A stretch of 64,000 nucleotides of DNA from Drosophila persimilis. Its lineage: Eukaryota; Arthropoda; Insecta; Diptera; Drosophilidae. Each line of letters starts with the position of its first letter. The first letter of the stretch is position 1. Under the pieces are notes generated by a model. That model was not told the origin of the DNA, did no database searches, and saw nothing but the letters and a program-made list of their open reading frames with translations. The stretch spans positions 4,278,001 to 4,342,000 of the forward strand of contig NW_020825317.1 of the NCBI RefSeq assembly GCF_003286085.1, written 5' to 3'. Positions 22,168-35,200 of this stretch are shown here, in pieces. Made by a program: the position numbers and the translations under genes.

Positions 22168-22212
22168 CTACTGGTTACTGGCTACTGGTTACTGGCTACT
22201 GGTTACTGGTCT
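22168..22212. repeat. 14-bp tandem repeat (GGTTACTGGCTACT)
   Basis: About three tandem copies of a 14-bp unit, alternating GGTTACT and GGCTACT. Confidence 0.8.
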
Positions 22213-25200
22213 ACGGTGTTGTCTAACTGCAGCAGCAGCAAGCACCATCATCAGCATGATTAATTGATGAAAATCCCTTTTGCCATGCAGGATAATAAAT
22301 TACAATACATGGACGTACACGGACGCGGACGGACACGGTTGGACACAGGTGCGGCAGAACGGGGCGGACGTGCAGCATGTGCCGCAAATAGCCGACAGGA
22401 AGAGGCGGCATATGGGGCAAGCTTTGATTTGGCACGCAGCATGCATATGCATGAAAGTGTGCTGCTCTGCTCTCTGTCTGTCTGTCTGTCTTTCTGTGGC
22501 TCTCTCTATACACGGAATTAAGCTCTACGGCGGAGGCGGCGGCATCCGTTGCCGTATCCATTCCACGGGCCAGGACGGCGCTGACGCGTTGCCTGCTTTC
22601 CAAATTAGCTTAATTTCATTTAAAAGGATACAGCGTTGCAGCAAAAGAGAGAAAGAGAGAAATGGCGAAATGAGAGGGCAAGGGTATGGCTGGGCATGTT
22701 TGATATGAGGGAAACCGGAAAAAGCCGAGAAAATGCTATCTGAGCCAGACGATGCAACCCCTCGTGCTTGGCCTTTGACAATGAATGGCTGATGGAATGT
22801 GGGGCACACATGCCGGGACGGAGGAAGAGGGCATCAGATAGTCATCAGACACTGCCACACTGGCACTTTTTCCCCCGCACTTCCTGTTCCAGGTCTCTAT
22901 GTCTGTGTCTGTGTATGTGTCTGTGTCTGTGTGTTTATAATTCATTAGTTTGCTAAATATATTTCCGAGCTTAATTGGGTAGTAAAGCACACGGACTAAG
23001 CTCATAAAGCAGAGCCAGCAAGGCAAACAGCAACAGCAACAGCAACGGCAACGGCAACAGCGGCAACAGCGGCAACAGCGGCGAGTCCTTGACGAGGTCT
23101 GATTAAGCAAGTCGGAAGGAAGGAAAAGCCATAGCCGGCGAAATGTGGCAAATGAGCAGGAATTCACACTCACACTGCGGATCCATACGTGTGCATGTGT
23201 GTGTGTGTGTGTGTTCATTTTGCGCAAATTGCTAACCAGATTGCCTCCTTTAAAAGGATATAGAAAGGCAACCCAACCAGCAGAGAGCAAAACAAGTGGG
23301 GTCACATCTTATAAGTAAGCAGAAAATTTGCAACATTTTGCAAATGCAATACTTGACTCCACTTTTGGTTTTTCATTAACATTCATCAATTTCCGTGAGT
23401 CCCACAAGCAACCTTTTATCTGTTATATTTATGTGTTTTATATAATCAGGCGACCTGCACCGCTCAACAGTGATTTTTATCCAAAAGAAGCCTCTTCCTT
23501 CTTCAGCTTTCCAGATTTTTGATCCTTTTCATGAAGCTTAGTTTCAAAAATCGTTCCCGATGCTCGCTATCACCTGTCAGTTTCTTACGAATCATAAAGC
23601 TATTTAATAGTAGAGTAGAGTTCTTGGCTTGGAAGACTCTTATGAAGAAAATCCCCCTGCTGCAAGTCCTCTTTAATGTACATATCACTGTTGGAGACGA
23701 AATTTAATTTGCAAAACGTGTCTGCACTTCGGGTTATATCATAGTACAATTTTTACAACGATCCTGAGGCTCGTTCTTATAATAACACGATCTTCCTTAC
23801 ACTAGCTCCACCTTAGCTTAACTTAATACAAAAAATCTCCATTAAATATATGGCTTTTTCATTAGTTTATAGAAGGCAAAATAACTTATTTAAACTAAAT
23901 TTTGTATTTCGACTGGTCAAACTACTAGAAAACTTTAAAATAAAAATGTATATCTAAAAAAATATATTTCCTCTCAGTCATGCTACGGTTTTCGCAAATT
24001 TTTGCAATTACGATTTCGCAAAACGCGTACGAATTGTAACCCATGTGCTCCTGTCTTGCAATATTTCGCAATCGATAGTGTTTCATTCCCAAATTGTTGT
24101 TTGATATTTCACTTAATAAAGAAATGTGTTTTTCTTTTTGAAATTGAAATTGAATTGCCTTCGTTGTGGCAATCGCAGTATATAAAATCAAAAGAATATG
24201 GAAAATTTGTGAAAGAACAAACAACATCTGTAACACAGGTCAAATAACTAACTAACTATTGATATCGAGGGAACTATTGATAATTTTCAAGGGAAATTCG
24301 CAATTTGCTGTTGTTTTGCTTTATTTGGCTGAAGTAAAATTTGAGGTGTCATTAGAAATACATATTTTGAATACATATATTAAGATCTAAAAGTTTACAT
24401 TTTCGAATAATATAAAATCAAAACATCAGCAAATATGTTTATTTTTTCCGCTCATAAAAATGTATACTTACATATGTTCTATGTGCAATTTATTAGTAAT
24501 TTATTAGCTCATAAGCAACCGGTTTTAAATCATACAAAAATCTTTCAATTTGTGTCAGTTGTGTCTTATGGTTCCTGGAAAGGCCGCGAGATCCCCATTG
24601 CTGGCAAAAATACTGGTTCATGTGAGAAAGAAAGACCCTTTTAAGCCGGGTATAGAGCCAAAAAGGGATCCTAAAAAAACGACAAATACCAGCAGAGTTA
24701 CATCTTGCTTGACTGCAAGGTATGAGGCAAAGCAAATTCATTATGCAAAAAAGCACTGAAGTTGGCCCAAAGAATATTTGGGGTGAAGAAACTAAAGAAC
24801 AATAAAGATCTTTGGGGTATCCTGCATTATTCGTGGATCAGTATCGCAAGGGTAAGATGCGGAAATTCAGCGAACTTTAATGCCGAGATATTTTTAAAAC
24901 CAAATACTTTCAAACAATATATTCAAGAGGGTTTCGGTTTTCAATTTTACAAAATAAGTCAAAGATCCGCCCAAAAGTTCGCTAAAGATTTTTAACATTT
25001 CGCATAACTATTTCATAGTTTTCCAACCGCTACAGAAGCTATAGAAGGTACCTTGACAATCAAAGGAAATGTAAATATGTTGGTTTGTATGTATACTCAT
25101 AAAATGATCTGAAAGAAAATCTCTTAAAGCAATAGAAAGATTCTGTCAGTCTCGTATAAGAGCATATGTATGGTATATTGTGAATTAGTACATATTTCAT

Positions 25201-27014
25201 GTGATGTCTATGCTGAATCGATACTTAGAGGTTGAAATGTCTTTCAAATAACGAGTAATACATGAATATTTTTTTGATTTCCAGCTGGATAACTAAATTT
25301 CTTGCAGCAAATGTTCAACAAACGATCCCCCATCCGAGCAGAGTTCTATTGGACATGACGACTGCTCTTCTCATAAATGTTATTCCGTCCTCCGTTCCTC
25401 TGTTCCTCCGTTCTTCGTTCTAGAAACCACCGCCCACTCAGCTCCATTCTGTCCCATTCATGCGGCGACGAGCGAAAAGCTGTAAATGATAAAAGCTTAT
25501 CTGGCAAATGTTACGTCGACAGCCGGTCCGCCGACAGCTGACTGCCAGCGACCTTTGTCCGGTGCTACTAAGTGGAGGGCAGGGGGCTTGGTTGTGTGGG
25601 GGCTATGGTGGGGCTGTGGGGCTGTGGATCGGATCGTTATGTGAACCGGTTTCGGGTAAGCACAAGATCAGACAAGTAATTAGTCCAAGACCAAGCCGAG
25701 TCCAAGATCTACAGTGGACGGGAAATACGTAGCTCTCCAATGACTCTCCCTCTCTGATGTCTCTCAGGTTGGGTTTTTATTTGTTTTTCTCAGAAATGCT
25801 CCCATTTCCATGAGCACTGCACCTATGATTCTTCGTCAATGTACACTTATGAAGAAATCCGTTGCGAAAATGAATTGAAATTCAGTAAAGCAGCAGAAAG
25901 CAATCCGAGACGAGACGAAAAAGAAAAACAGAATTGCTTATTCCGCAAACGCAGCAATCGATCGGGAAGCTTGAGTGCTGATCGCTGACGCTGCGGCTTT
26001 GTTCTTAATTTTTCATCTAGTATTTGTACTTGTTGTTTCTCTGGGTTGCCAGTCGGTGCCCCGGTCGGTTGCTAAACAGAGAAAACAGCAACAGAACCCG
26101 ACGTGCGTTTTGGCGATATGATATTTACACATACAATATTGGTTATGGCCATATAAAGCAGGGTCTCCGATAAGATAGCGGAGCCCCGAGCAATCGGAAA
26201 TGAGTAGAACAGAATGTTTAAGGCAAATTTATAATGTATAGTCGACTCTATCTATAGCCATGACTATCCCTGTGGCTATCCGTGTGACTATCCCTTCGAT
26301 TCGTGGCTTTAACATTCGGCTGGACATTTTATCGTGAATCATTCACTCACACCTGAACGTAAGTACGCGGCAGAAGCGGATGCATGGGAAACTTTGTACT
26401 TTGCCTCACACACACACACTCACACACATGCGGACACATATTGAGGCAGTGGCAGTGGCGAAATCTGTTCCGTGCCCCCGAAGTGTGAATGATGTCACTG
26501 TCGGCTGATTGAACAAAGCACGAGCCGCGATCGCACAGTGGGTTCAAAAATGGAAAAATACATATAAGAACATTTTTAGAGATATGAAATGCAGGGAAAG
26601 GAGAGAGAGGATTTAATTTAAGATTTTCTATTGGTTGATGTCTATTTTCTGGTCAACTAAATCCTTCTCTCATTGATCTAACTTTCACATATCAGTCCAT
26701 TCGTAATTGATAAACCAATCATTGAAATGGAAATCATTGAATCGATAAGACAATTGATGTAGCTCCCTAATCGTTACTGAATCCTGGGACTGATCCAATT
26801 AATGATCTACACTTCGAATGGGCTCAAACCACTGTACTCTGGTCCCGCCAGCAATCGTTTCGCTGTGGGGCTTCATTTCGTGGCGACAAGTCGGATTCAT
26901 TCACTCGCCGAAGCGCACTCGAAACGGGCACAGACGGGCTCCAATCTCGAACCCAGAACCAGAACGCAGCCCCAGTCCCAATCCGCGATCACCGATCCAC
27001 GATCCACTGCCAGC

Positions 27015-28039
27015 ATGAACCAGTACGCACTGATGGCCGTGTGCCTGATGGCCGCCCTGGGGGCCATCCTGCTCGAGGTCCAGGCCAACCCCAGCCCCGC
27101 TGTAGCGACTCCCCAGCTGAGTCCCAGTCAGCTGGGCGGACTCTCGGCCCAGTTCCTGCCACCGGAATACCGCAACACAAACATCAGCGTGGGTGAGTTA
27201 TATGACGGACCAGAGGCATGCGGATCGTGTTGTTAATCAGAAACTGTATTTTCACAGAGGACCTTAAGCGGATGTACCGGGAGAAGTGCAAGAAGGTGAC
27301 GGGAGCGGAGAATGCGACCTTCTACCAGGAGATCGAGAAGGCGGCGGCCAAAATGAGCGCCTGCATCAGCGGCGTCGCCAATCTGACTGCCCTCCAGGCG
27401 GAGATGGAAGAGGCCAAGCCTTTGGGCGAGCTGGATACCGTCTTCCACAAGTACTGCCTGCGGGCGCCCGAGGCTGAGGCTTGCGTCAAGGAGTTCAACG
27501 AGAAGATGCAGGTGTGCCTTACCAGCGAGGAGAAGCGCCAGCAGGAGACAATAGCGAGAATTGGAGCATCCCTCCTGGGCTTTGCCTGCTCGAGGGGTGG
27601 CGACCAGATCGCTCTGTTCGTGGCCGAACAAGGACCGGAGTGCCTGGAGGCCAACAAGGATGCAATCAGCAACTGCCTGAACCGCTCCTTCCACCAGTAC
27701 ATCCCCAAGGACGGCCAAGTAGCCGACCTCATGAGTCGCCCCGAGCTGCTCTTCTCGCCCACCCACTGCGTCGATCTGCAGAGCTTCGAGGCCTGCGTCC
27801 TCCACCACCTGGAGCAGTGCTCCGAGATCACCCCCGCCAATGTCGTCCAGTCCATCTTCCGCTTCGTGAAGAACGAGACGGACTGCCAGGCCTATATGGA
27901 GGCGCGCGCTAACGAGCGGCCCGTCCTCCTTGCCGCCCGCAGCAACAGCACTGGTGGCGGTGCCAGCGACCTCTCCACCTCCACCACCCTGCTGGGTTCC
28001 CTGGTTCTAGGCCTCACATCCCTTCTTATCCGCCACTGA
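27015..28039 (+). CDS. secreted DUF1397 (27-kDa hemolymph glycoprotein-like) protein
   Basis: Exon 1 is 27015-27192 and exon 2 is 27258-28039, joined across a 65-bp intron (GTGAGT donor, TTCACAG acceptor, phase 1). The product has 319 residues. A signal peptide (about 1-24, ending EVQA) is followed by a Pro-rich linker. Then comes an alpha-helical domain with about twelve cysteines in regularly spaced pairs (KC..AC, YC..AC, VC..AC, EC..NC, HC..AC..QC, DC), the pattern of the insect DUF1397 family that includes 27-kDa hemolymph glycoproteins. There are several N-glycosylation sequons (NIS, NAT, NLT, NRS, NET, NST). The end is a Ser/Thr/Gly linker plus a hydrophobic tail (TTLLGSLVLGLTSLLIRH), suggesting a GPI anchor rather than a soluble protein. 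Function of the family is unknown. An AATAAA lies at 28360-28365. Confidence 0.88.
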
Positions 28040-30490
28040 GGAGCCAGAATGCCACCATTAGCACCCCATTCCCCTCCCGCTAGAAGTACATATCCGCGGA
28101 CCGATAAAGAAATCTTTTATAGTATTTCGGCGAACTTCAACGTCAGCCCCTCCTTAGTGGTTATATTTTGTATTTTTTTTTATTTCTTTCTGTTTGGTCA
28201 GTCAGCGATTGCGATAACGATAGCGATAACGGGTGGCCGGATAATGGTTCCCATGCATATGTGCTACCACTTTATTATGTATTACTTTTTTTTTCTACCG
28301 TAGTGAGTATTGAGAGTATTGGTACCATATAATTTAATGTCTCTTAAGGAATTGCTCATAATAAACGAGAGATTACTGAAAACAGGCACGCTTGGCTCTC
28401 AATCGAAGGACTGTCCAAGGTTGTTGTGGCGTCGGACGCATATCGAATGATCGGTGGAATTTGAGAATGGTTTTTGAAAGTTTACTCTTCTCCAAGAGAA
28501 TGCTCAGCCCTGCAATCGTTCTTTCCTTGGAGGCTGGAAAACTAAAAGATTATCAGCTGTAAAAGAGTCCATAAGCGAACGGACATCATTCTGGGCGAAT
28601 GAAACGAACAGGGATCATACCTCACGACTGATTCTGAATGAATTCTTCTGAAATTTCATTGACGGAAAGATGAGCGAAAGTGAAAGGCATTTGGGGCGAA
28701 AGGCAGCGTTATGCTGAAACAATCTCTGTAAAAAAACATTCCATGAACTATTTTGGTGCGTTCCATAACATTTTGTTACCATTTAACATTAATGAAAAAG
28801 TGCATTTAAATTTGCTCACCGCTTCCGATTTCCGACTTGGACTGACGCATATCTGTCCATGTGTACATATGTACATATGTATGTATGAATCACGCGAGCG
28901 GTCACCCTCTTTTTAGTTTACTTCTCTGATAAGATACCCGTACACCCGTACAGCCCCTACTCTTGTACGAATCCCAAGAGCCTACTTTCGCTGATCGATG
29001 GTGCGTGCGCCTCCCCCTCGAGCTTATCATGGGAAAAAAGCTTTCACGAGCAGCCCCATATGGTGGACGAAGCCATAGATCCAAGGCATACTCACGGGCT
29101 GAGCTTTGGCACAGTGGGTGTCTGTCTCGGCTCTCCGTTCGACAGAACGTGGTATCAGGTGATAACGCGTGGTGTGCCACAATAATAGCCACACAACATA
29201 ATCGTAAATGAGGTGCTTATCGTTGTCATAAATGTGTGCTAATGAGCGGGCTTAGACTTGAGTAATTAAGGGGAATCTGTGGCCAAGTACGAGTATAATA
29301 CCATGTGCTCTAATCACTCCTGCAGAAAAGAGTTATCAGATTGTTTTAAGTGGGCGAGAGAGAAAGAGTGGCTGTCCGGAGGTTAAATTGTTGCTTCCCA
29401 TAACATTTTTTGGGTAGCAATTATGAGTCAGTCATCGTATTGGCTTGTGTGGAAATTTCGGCATTTCAGCCATAAAAAAATGTTTCAATGACTGTAATTT
29501 TTGGTATCAAAATTGTAAATGAGAATCATAAATTAATCAATGTTTAAAGCACACTGAAGTGTTTAATTTTGCCACATCTTATCCAAAACAAACAAGGGAG
29601 AACGTTGAGCACTCTCTCTGAATACTAGGCGCACATAAGGACGAACAGACGGACAAACAGACATGGCTCAATCGACTCGGCTATTGATGCTGGTCAGGAA
29701 TATATATACTTTGCGAGCTCAGAAACGCTTCCTTTTACAAATCTAATATACCCCTATACTCTTTTTGCGCATCGGGTATAAAAATGGAGAGATATAGATA
29801 GAAAATAGTACATAGCTTCTTCTTCTGCGCGAATAGAATGTATGGAAAGCTTGCCAAATTGCGTGCAGATAAAGTCCTCATGGAGTGCTCACAGAAATCT
29901 CACCAATCAATCAAATCACAATTTAGATAAAGAACGCGAGAGTAAAAATAGAATGCAATGATTGATTATTGGGTCTGTACTTGATAGTAGTATAGAAAAT
30001 AGATGTGTAATATGTTTGAACATATTTCCGACTTCATTCGATTGACATAGCCATGGCATTCCCTACTAAAGCGATGTGATACATATGTGCTCGGAGTGAG
30101 AGTGCCGCAGATCTCGCACCTCGACTCGATTAGATAAAGGCCTACGGCAGCTTCTAATTTAAGTTCTTCGAGCCGGAACTCCCCAACACATTCGTAGTAT
30201 AATCAATCGCTAATCATTATCACAGCACCCAAAAAACTGTGGTAGGTTGAGTGTGATGAATGAGGTGTCAATGGAATAACCAGACATAGCACCACGATTA
30301 GGCCCCCAAGAAAGTGCATTCTTTCACGTTTTTTGAGGGCGAGACATCGCTTGGAAAATCACTTTATTATTTGGCTGAGGGGCTTCAGACTTCTGAGCTA
30401 CTGAGCTACTGAGTATAGGTGTTTGAGCAAGAACTATAACTACGAAAAAAAATACACAATAATGCTAAAACTATTTCTGGTGTGTTAGGA
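28040..30490. other. 3' UTR of DUF1397 gene and intergenic DNA
   Basis: The first roughly 330 bp are the DUF1397 3' UTR up to AATAAA at 28360. The rest is non-coding apart from the short Helitron remnant at 29589-29782. A minus-strand AATAAA at 30368-30363 fits the 3' end of the second GT92 gene. Confidence 0.55.
29589..29782. mobile_element. short DINE-1/ISY-like Helitron remnant
   Basis: Begins ACAAACAAGGGAGAACGTTG, close to the head of the element at 3725. It contains the dispersed Drosophila repeat words CATGGCTCAATCGACTCGGC and AATATATATACTTTGCGAG, and ends CATCGGGTATAAAAATG. The internal part present in the 3725 copy is missing, so this is an internally deleted derivative. Confidence 0.75.
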
Positions 30491-32251
30491 CTATTTCTTA
30501 GCGACGGGCACTGGGGGATGCAGCATCATCTGTTGCTGCTGCTGCTGCTCCAGGTCCGATTCCTGCTCCTCGACCAGGGCCGCTTCTAGCGCCGACTGCT
30601 CCTCTGCATCGTTGCTCTGGCCCTGGACGTCGTCCAGGTGCAGCCACACCTGCTCCACGGCTGCGCGCAGGGCCTCGGCATACCTCCAGGCACTGCGATC
30701 CTCGACCAGCTCGGAGAGCTCGTATTTTTTATCCGGCTCCCGGTAGTGCTGCATCTGGGCCACCGAGATGTCGACGGTGCGCGGATTGCAGGCTCCCGAG
30801 AGCCACTTGAGCGTGAAGTGGTTGTGCAGGGTCAGGGAGTAGCGAGTGTTGTGGAAGCACTTTGTGGCACGTCCGGGCAGCGAGTGGTTGCGATGCCGCA
30901 GCGTGTGCTGCAGCACGTACAGCTCGCCGGCCTCCTGCTCCTCGTGGTTGTGCGCCTCGGGCACCACTCGCGTGAAGTAGGCATTGATCATACACAACGA
31001 GGTAAAGCTGCCGGCGCATTTCCCCCCCTTGGCCTTCTCTATCTGGTGGGCTCGCTCCACCACATCCTGCCATGTGCGCTGCTCGCCCAGCGGCATGATC
31101 ACCTCGTCGACGTCCACATTGAGTAGGTAGTCGTGCCGGTACATGTTGCGGTAGAAGCAGTCGTTGTAGGGTATCAGCTCGTTCAGTCGCTTCACCAGCC
31201 GGCGCTGCTGCAGCAGCATGTGCTGGTAGTGGCGCAGCCGGGGCATTCCGTTGGCCAGGGTCAGGGGCCGCAGCTCGAGGTATCCCGTCCGCTGGTAGTA
31301 GTCCAGGACCCGCTGCACTGCCGGATGAACGTCGTACATGTATGCATAAACCCGCGAGGCGCCCAGCAGTCGCTGCAGCTCAAACCACTCGATCAGGCGC
31401 TCCGAGAGGTCCACATACGGAAAGTCGAAGCCCTTGAGGCATACCCCGAAGCTCAGCAGACCTTTGGCGTTGGTCGCCGTGCTGTTAGAAATGGAAGTAG
31501 AGCTGCTGCTCGGTCGCTGCTTGGGCAGCTCAAAGTGCACCCTCAGGGAGTTGCTGGCCTTGTCGCAAGGCTCGACCACCAGGGACACGGTGCTGGGCAG
31601 GGAGTCCAGGATATTTGGGGGCAGTTCTTTGGGTACCGGACAGCTCAGCAGATGCGGATAGCTAAGCTGCGGCGTGTGGCCCCAGTTCTTGACCCATACG
31701 CTGACGAACTCGCTGACCTTCACGAAGATAGGCTCCCGGCGGCCCTTGTACCACAGCTGGCAGTGGGTGGGCGGAAAGTCGCTTCCGATCTGATTGGCCG
31801 TGGCCAGTACTCGCACTATGCGGCTCTTCACGGCCGCCCGCTGGTCCAGGTATGCGGCATATAGGCGGAAGGTCACGTTCCCGTTGAGGAAGGTCTGCCA
31901 GTAAATGTTGTGCAGATGCAGGTCGAGCGGATCCGGGTAGGGGGCACATGTGGCGTTCACCTTGTAGCCCAATGGCTTGGCGGTGCGATACCACAGGCCG
32001 TAGTCCACCTCGGGCAGCTCCTGCTCCAGCTGCCGCACCAGGGCCTCATCGATGGGTTCCTCCACGTCCTGCACTTGCGGCGGTGTGGCCTTTGGTTCCT
32101 TCCGGGCAACGTCGGCGGCCCGGGTCGGTACCAGGAGCTGGTCCGAGCGTTGCAGCGTGTTCAGGAGCAGCAGCAGGGCAAACAGGGCCGCCGACACCAG
32201 CAGCGTGAGTCTGAGAAATCCACTTCTTGTTGACATTATGCTCGAGAGCAT
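30491..32251 (-). CDS. GT92 (DUF23) family glycosyltransferase, single exon
   Basis: An uninterrupted 586-residue frame. A second Met at residue 6 (32236) is an alternative start, and a TCAGT initiator-like word overlaps the first ATG, so the shorter form is possible. The N-terminal anchor (about 12-32) gives type II Golgi topology. The GT92 core begins near residue 267 (LSFGVCLKGFDFPYVD) and contains YNDCFYRNMYRHDYLLNVDV (about 362-381), whose DVDE is the metal-binding motif. The C-terminus carries a glutamine run (about 565-572) that looks dispensable. It shares the same architecture with the gene at 14335 but is diverged and lacks its intron, so they are old paralogues rather than a recent duplicate. 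Predicted role: transfer of a hexose, probably galactose, onto glycans; substrate unknown. Confidence 0.9.
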   Translation of the reverse strand: MLSSIMSTRSGFLRLTLLVSAALFALLLLLNTLQRSDQLLVPTRAADVARKEPKATPPQVQDVEEPIDEALVRQLEQELPEVDYGLWYRTAKPLGYKVNATCAPYPDPLDLHLHNIYWQTFLNGNVTFRLYAAYLDQRAAVKSRIVRVLATANQIGSDFPPTHCQLWYKGRREPIFVKVSEFVSVWVKNWGHTPQLSYPHLLSCPVPKELPPNILDSLPSTVSLVVEPCDKASNSLRVHFELPKQRPSSSSTSISNSTATNAKGLLSFGVCLKGFDFPYVDLSERLIEWFELQRLLGASRVYAYMYDVHPAVQRVLDYYQRTGYLELRPLTLANGMPRLRHYQHMLLQQRRLVKRLNELIPYNDCFYRNMYRHDYLLNVDVDEVIMPLGEQRTWQDVVERAHQIEKAKGGKCAGSFTSLCMINAYFTRVVPEAHNHEEQEAGELYVLQHTLRHRNHSLPGRATKCFHNTRYSLTLHNHFTLKWLSGACNPRTVDISVAQMQHYREPDKKYELSELVEDRSAWRYAEALRAAVEQVWLHLDDVQGQSNDAEEQSALEAALVEEQESDLEQQQQQQMMLHPPVPVAKK

Positions 32252-35200
32252 ACTGACAAATGCCTACAGAGACACCCGCCCCATGCGGCACAACGGCACA
32301 ATGACGAGCACCTCGGAGAGAGACCGAGTTAGGCGACAATCTAATCACGCAAATGGGGCGATAACTACAGTGCTCTACGAACAATATGTTTTATCAACGA
32401 GCATGACCAAAAACAACGGCCACAACATGGCCACTACCTTCAACAGAATTCTCAATTAGCAGTTATTAGTGCAGCCCAATCCGATCCATCGTTATCCCCA
32501 AATCCAAGGGGCTGTCCAGTCCGACATTTGTTCCCATTCAAAATGCGTTCCCTGAGAGAATTTTTCTATAAGGCTGCACGCCAAGCAGAGCTGTGTGTAT
32601 TTCTCTGATGGAATAATAATGGGAAATTAAGGGAAAATTAAGAGGAATAGCAGAGTTTGGGGTCACCAATATATTTGGAAGTCTGGTAGTCCTTTGAACC
32701 TGTGAGTCCTGGCAGGCAAAAGGCTAATCCCTTGTCAGGGATTTTGCTAATGAAACGATCAAATATGCATGAGCCGGACACACACACACACATGGCTTAG
32801 TCGGAGTAGGAGTTTGGAAAACTTAATTTTTGTGAAAATTGTTTCCTCAAAAACTACACAAAACTAGACCCTGGTCTCCCTTTCCCCTTTCCTCTCCCCT
32901 TCCTCCTTCCTCCCAAGGGGATCGTAAACGGTTTTGTTTTGTTTCTCTCTGCTGCTGCTCGCCTTATTATTTTTTGTATATTTTTTACGATTATAACTTT
33001 TTGCGTGTTTCCTTGCGCTGGCCATTTTTGCAAGTAATTTAAAAATAATTTGATGTTGCTCTGGTGGCTGGTTGGATGATGGGGCTGGTCTCCTTCCTCA
33101 CTCCCTGACTCTCTGAATGGTGTGGCTGGGTGGTTGGTTGGTGGGGTGGCTGCTGCCTTGGGGCGAAGTTTGCTTTATTGACATTGTCACCCCGGCTCGT
33201 GACAATGAAAGAGCGCACCTGACGGAAGAGGATGAGCTGCACAGAAACGACAACATCACCGACAACGACAGGATAATAAAATTGTGAAACAACTTTTTAA
33301 TGAGAAACACTTTTTGCACATTGCACTGCCCATCAGCATGAGGATGCGGATGGCAATGGCACTAGCGATGGCGATGGCTCTGGATCTGAATCTGGAGATG
33401 AGTCAGTAGTTGGTAAATTGTTGAACCCTGATGATGATGAGCCTGATGATGGGAATGGAATGAGTTTATACCTACGGCTCCGCATAGCTGCTGCTGGACT
33501 TTCACTTGTTGCGTCCCTCTAGCCCCACGCAATCGATACACCAGGACACCATTTCGCGGGACACTTGGCAGCAAGCGGAAAAAACTTTTGTGCCACCAGA
33601 CTATCGACGCCATCAGGGCTCAGAGCGGGGCCACGCCCAGCAGCAGCAGTCGCCGGCCCGTCTACAATTAACAATGAACATTTTACGCCGCACTGGAAAA
33701 CTCGGAAAAACTGGGGAAAAACTTCAAACTTTCCTCCGTAATTGCCCAGAAAAGTAACACAAATGAAACGCATCGACGCTTAATTACTTTTGCTAAATGG
33801 CACGAGGCCCAGAGCCAAAGCTGGAGCTGGAGCTGGAGCTGGAGCTGGAGCCCCTGACTGTGTTAGGTAAACAGAGTCCTGAGAAGCAGACTGGCGGTGT
33901 GGGGGAATGGGGAATGAGGAGTGGGTGAGGCACTGCAGTAGGAGAAGGCAGAACTACATTTGGCATGCGGGTGTTTGGCTTTGGTTTCGGCTTCATTCTG
34001 GCTAACGCTCTGAGTTTTCCTTTCCAGTGCCTGGCAATTTACGGCACTCGCTTTCCCACTGACATTGCTAAAATAGGGGTACTCTACTCCCGCGGGGTAC
34101 TTTCGAAAGACATTTCACATGAGAATAGCTCTACAAGCACTGATCCCTAAGATTTCCATGAAAGAAACATATTTCTTAGAGGAGAAACATTGATTGAATA
34201 ATCGTTCTTTTTCCGACTAAAGGGTATTTCCAAAGTCTTTCTGCTTTTGCCGCTGTTCTCCCGTTGATTGCCACAGCATTGAGGAGCGCATGTGAGAGAC
34301 CTCGAGGGCTATGGAGTCGTCGGCACGATTTGACTTTTGTCGACGTCACAATTTGGAGAAGTTTACCCACTTCTGGCGCCGCCGCCACAAAACTTGGCCC
34401 AAAAAGTTACCCTGCCACTTGGTAAATGCAAGTTTTTGATTAAAAGCCTCCACCTAGCATACCCCCCCAGTGGCGTCGCCTGCTTCTGCCAGCAAAGTTT
34501 TATGCCAGAGCCAGAGCCAGAGAGAAATTGTTAATTGAATGCATTTTGGGGTCCCTGCAATGTTTGCCTATGCGTGATATGGGGCACTTTGCCAGGAGGC
34601 TAGTAGGCAGCCCCGAAGCAGCAGAAAGAAGGGGAATAGCCAAGCCCATTCAGTCACAATGCTTGCCAGAGCTCTGCCCAACACTTTAGCCTGAAAAATA
34701 ACTGCCCAACACAAGCACAGCGAGCCGGTTTTGAACGGACAGTGTTGGTCAACAAATATTAGAATCTATTTATAGTAGTTTTTTTTTCGGAAATAAGCTT
34801 TGAAACGTTCAATGTTGGTAAAAATATAAAGATTTTCCATCCTTTCGAGTACTAGAAACTTTCAGTGTTGGTAACTCCTCTGCTAACTGTTCCAACTGCT
34901 GATGAGTTAAGCAAAAAGGGCGAGCACTCGGACTCTTGGGCTTGCAACATTTACGAGGAACACTCTTACCACTCCACTGCTTCGTGGCCCACTCCGGATG
35001 TGTCCAGGATGTGTCCCCCTTGGCGGTATGCCGATGGCCCACCTTGTTGGTGTCATTAAAGATGCATGGCCTGGCCCATCACCCAGAACAATGGTTTCTA
35101 CACTGGCTGGCTTGCTTTTGTTTGAGCAGAGTATCTCTCGGACTCTCAGCCTGTTGCAGCAGTTGCAGCAGTTGCAAGGATTCCATTCCAATCTCAGAGA

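Larger units (their letters stand above)
20241..27014. other. intergenic region, no gene recognised
   Basis: Low-complexity tracts (CCCCAT repeat at about 20807-20848, GGTTACTGGCTACT repeat at 22168-22212, CA tracts near 23196 and 26408) are scattered through Drosophila-like non-coding DNA. Around 24550-25000 there are coding-like frames without a recognisable family. The right end must contain the promoter and 5' leader of the DUF1397 gene. No TATA box is obvious there. Confidence 0.45.

Noticed and set aside
22736..23305. 189-residue minus-strand frame with poly-Cys
   Set aside because: Translation of a CAACAGCGG repeat and GT microsatellites.
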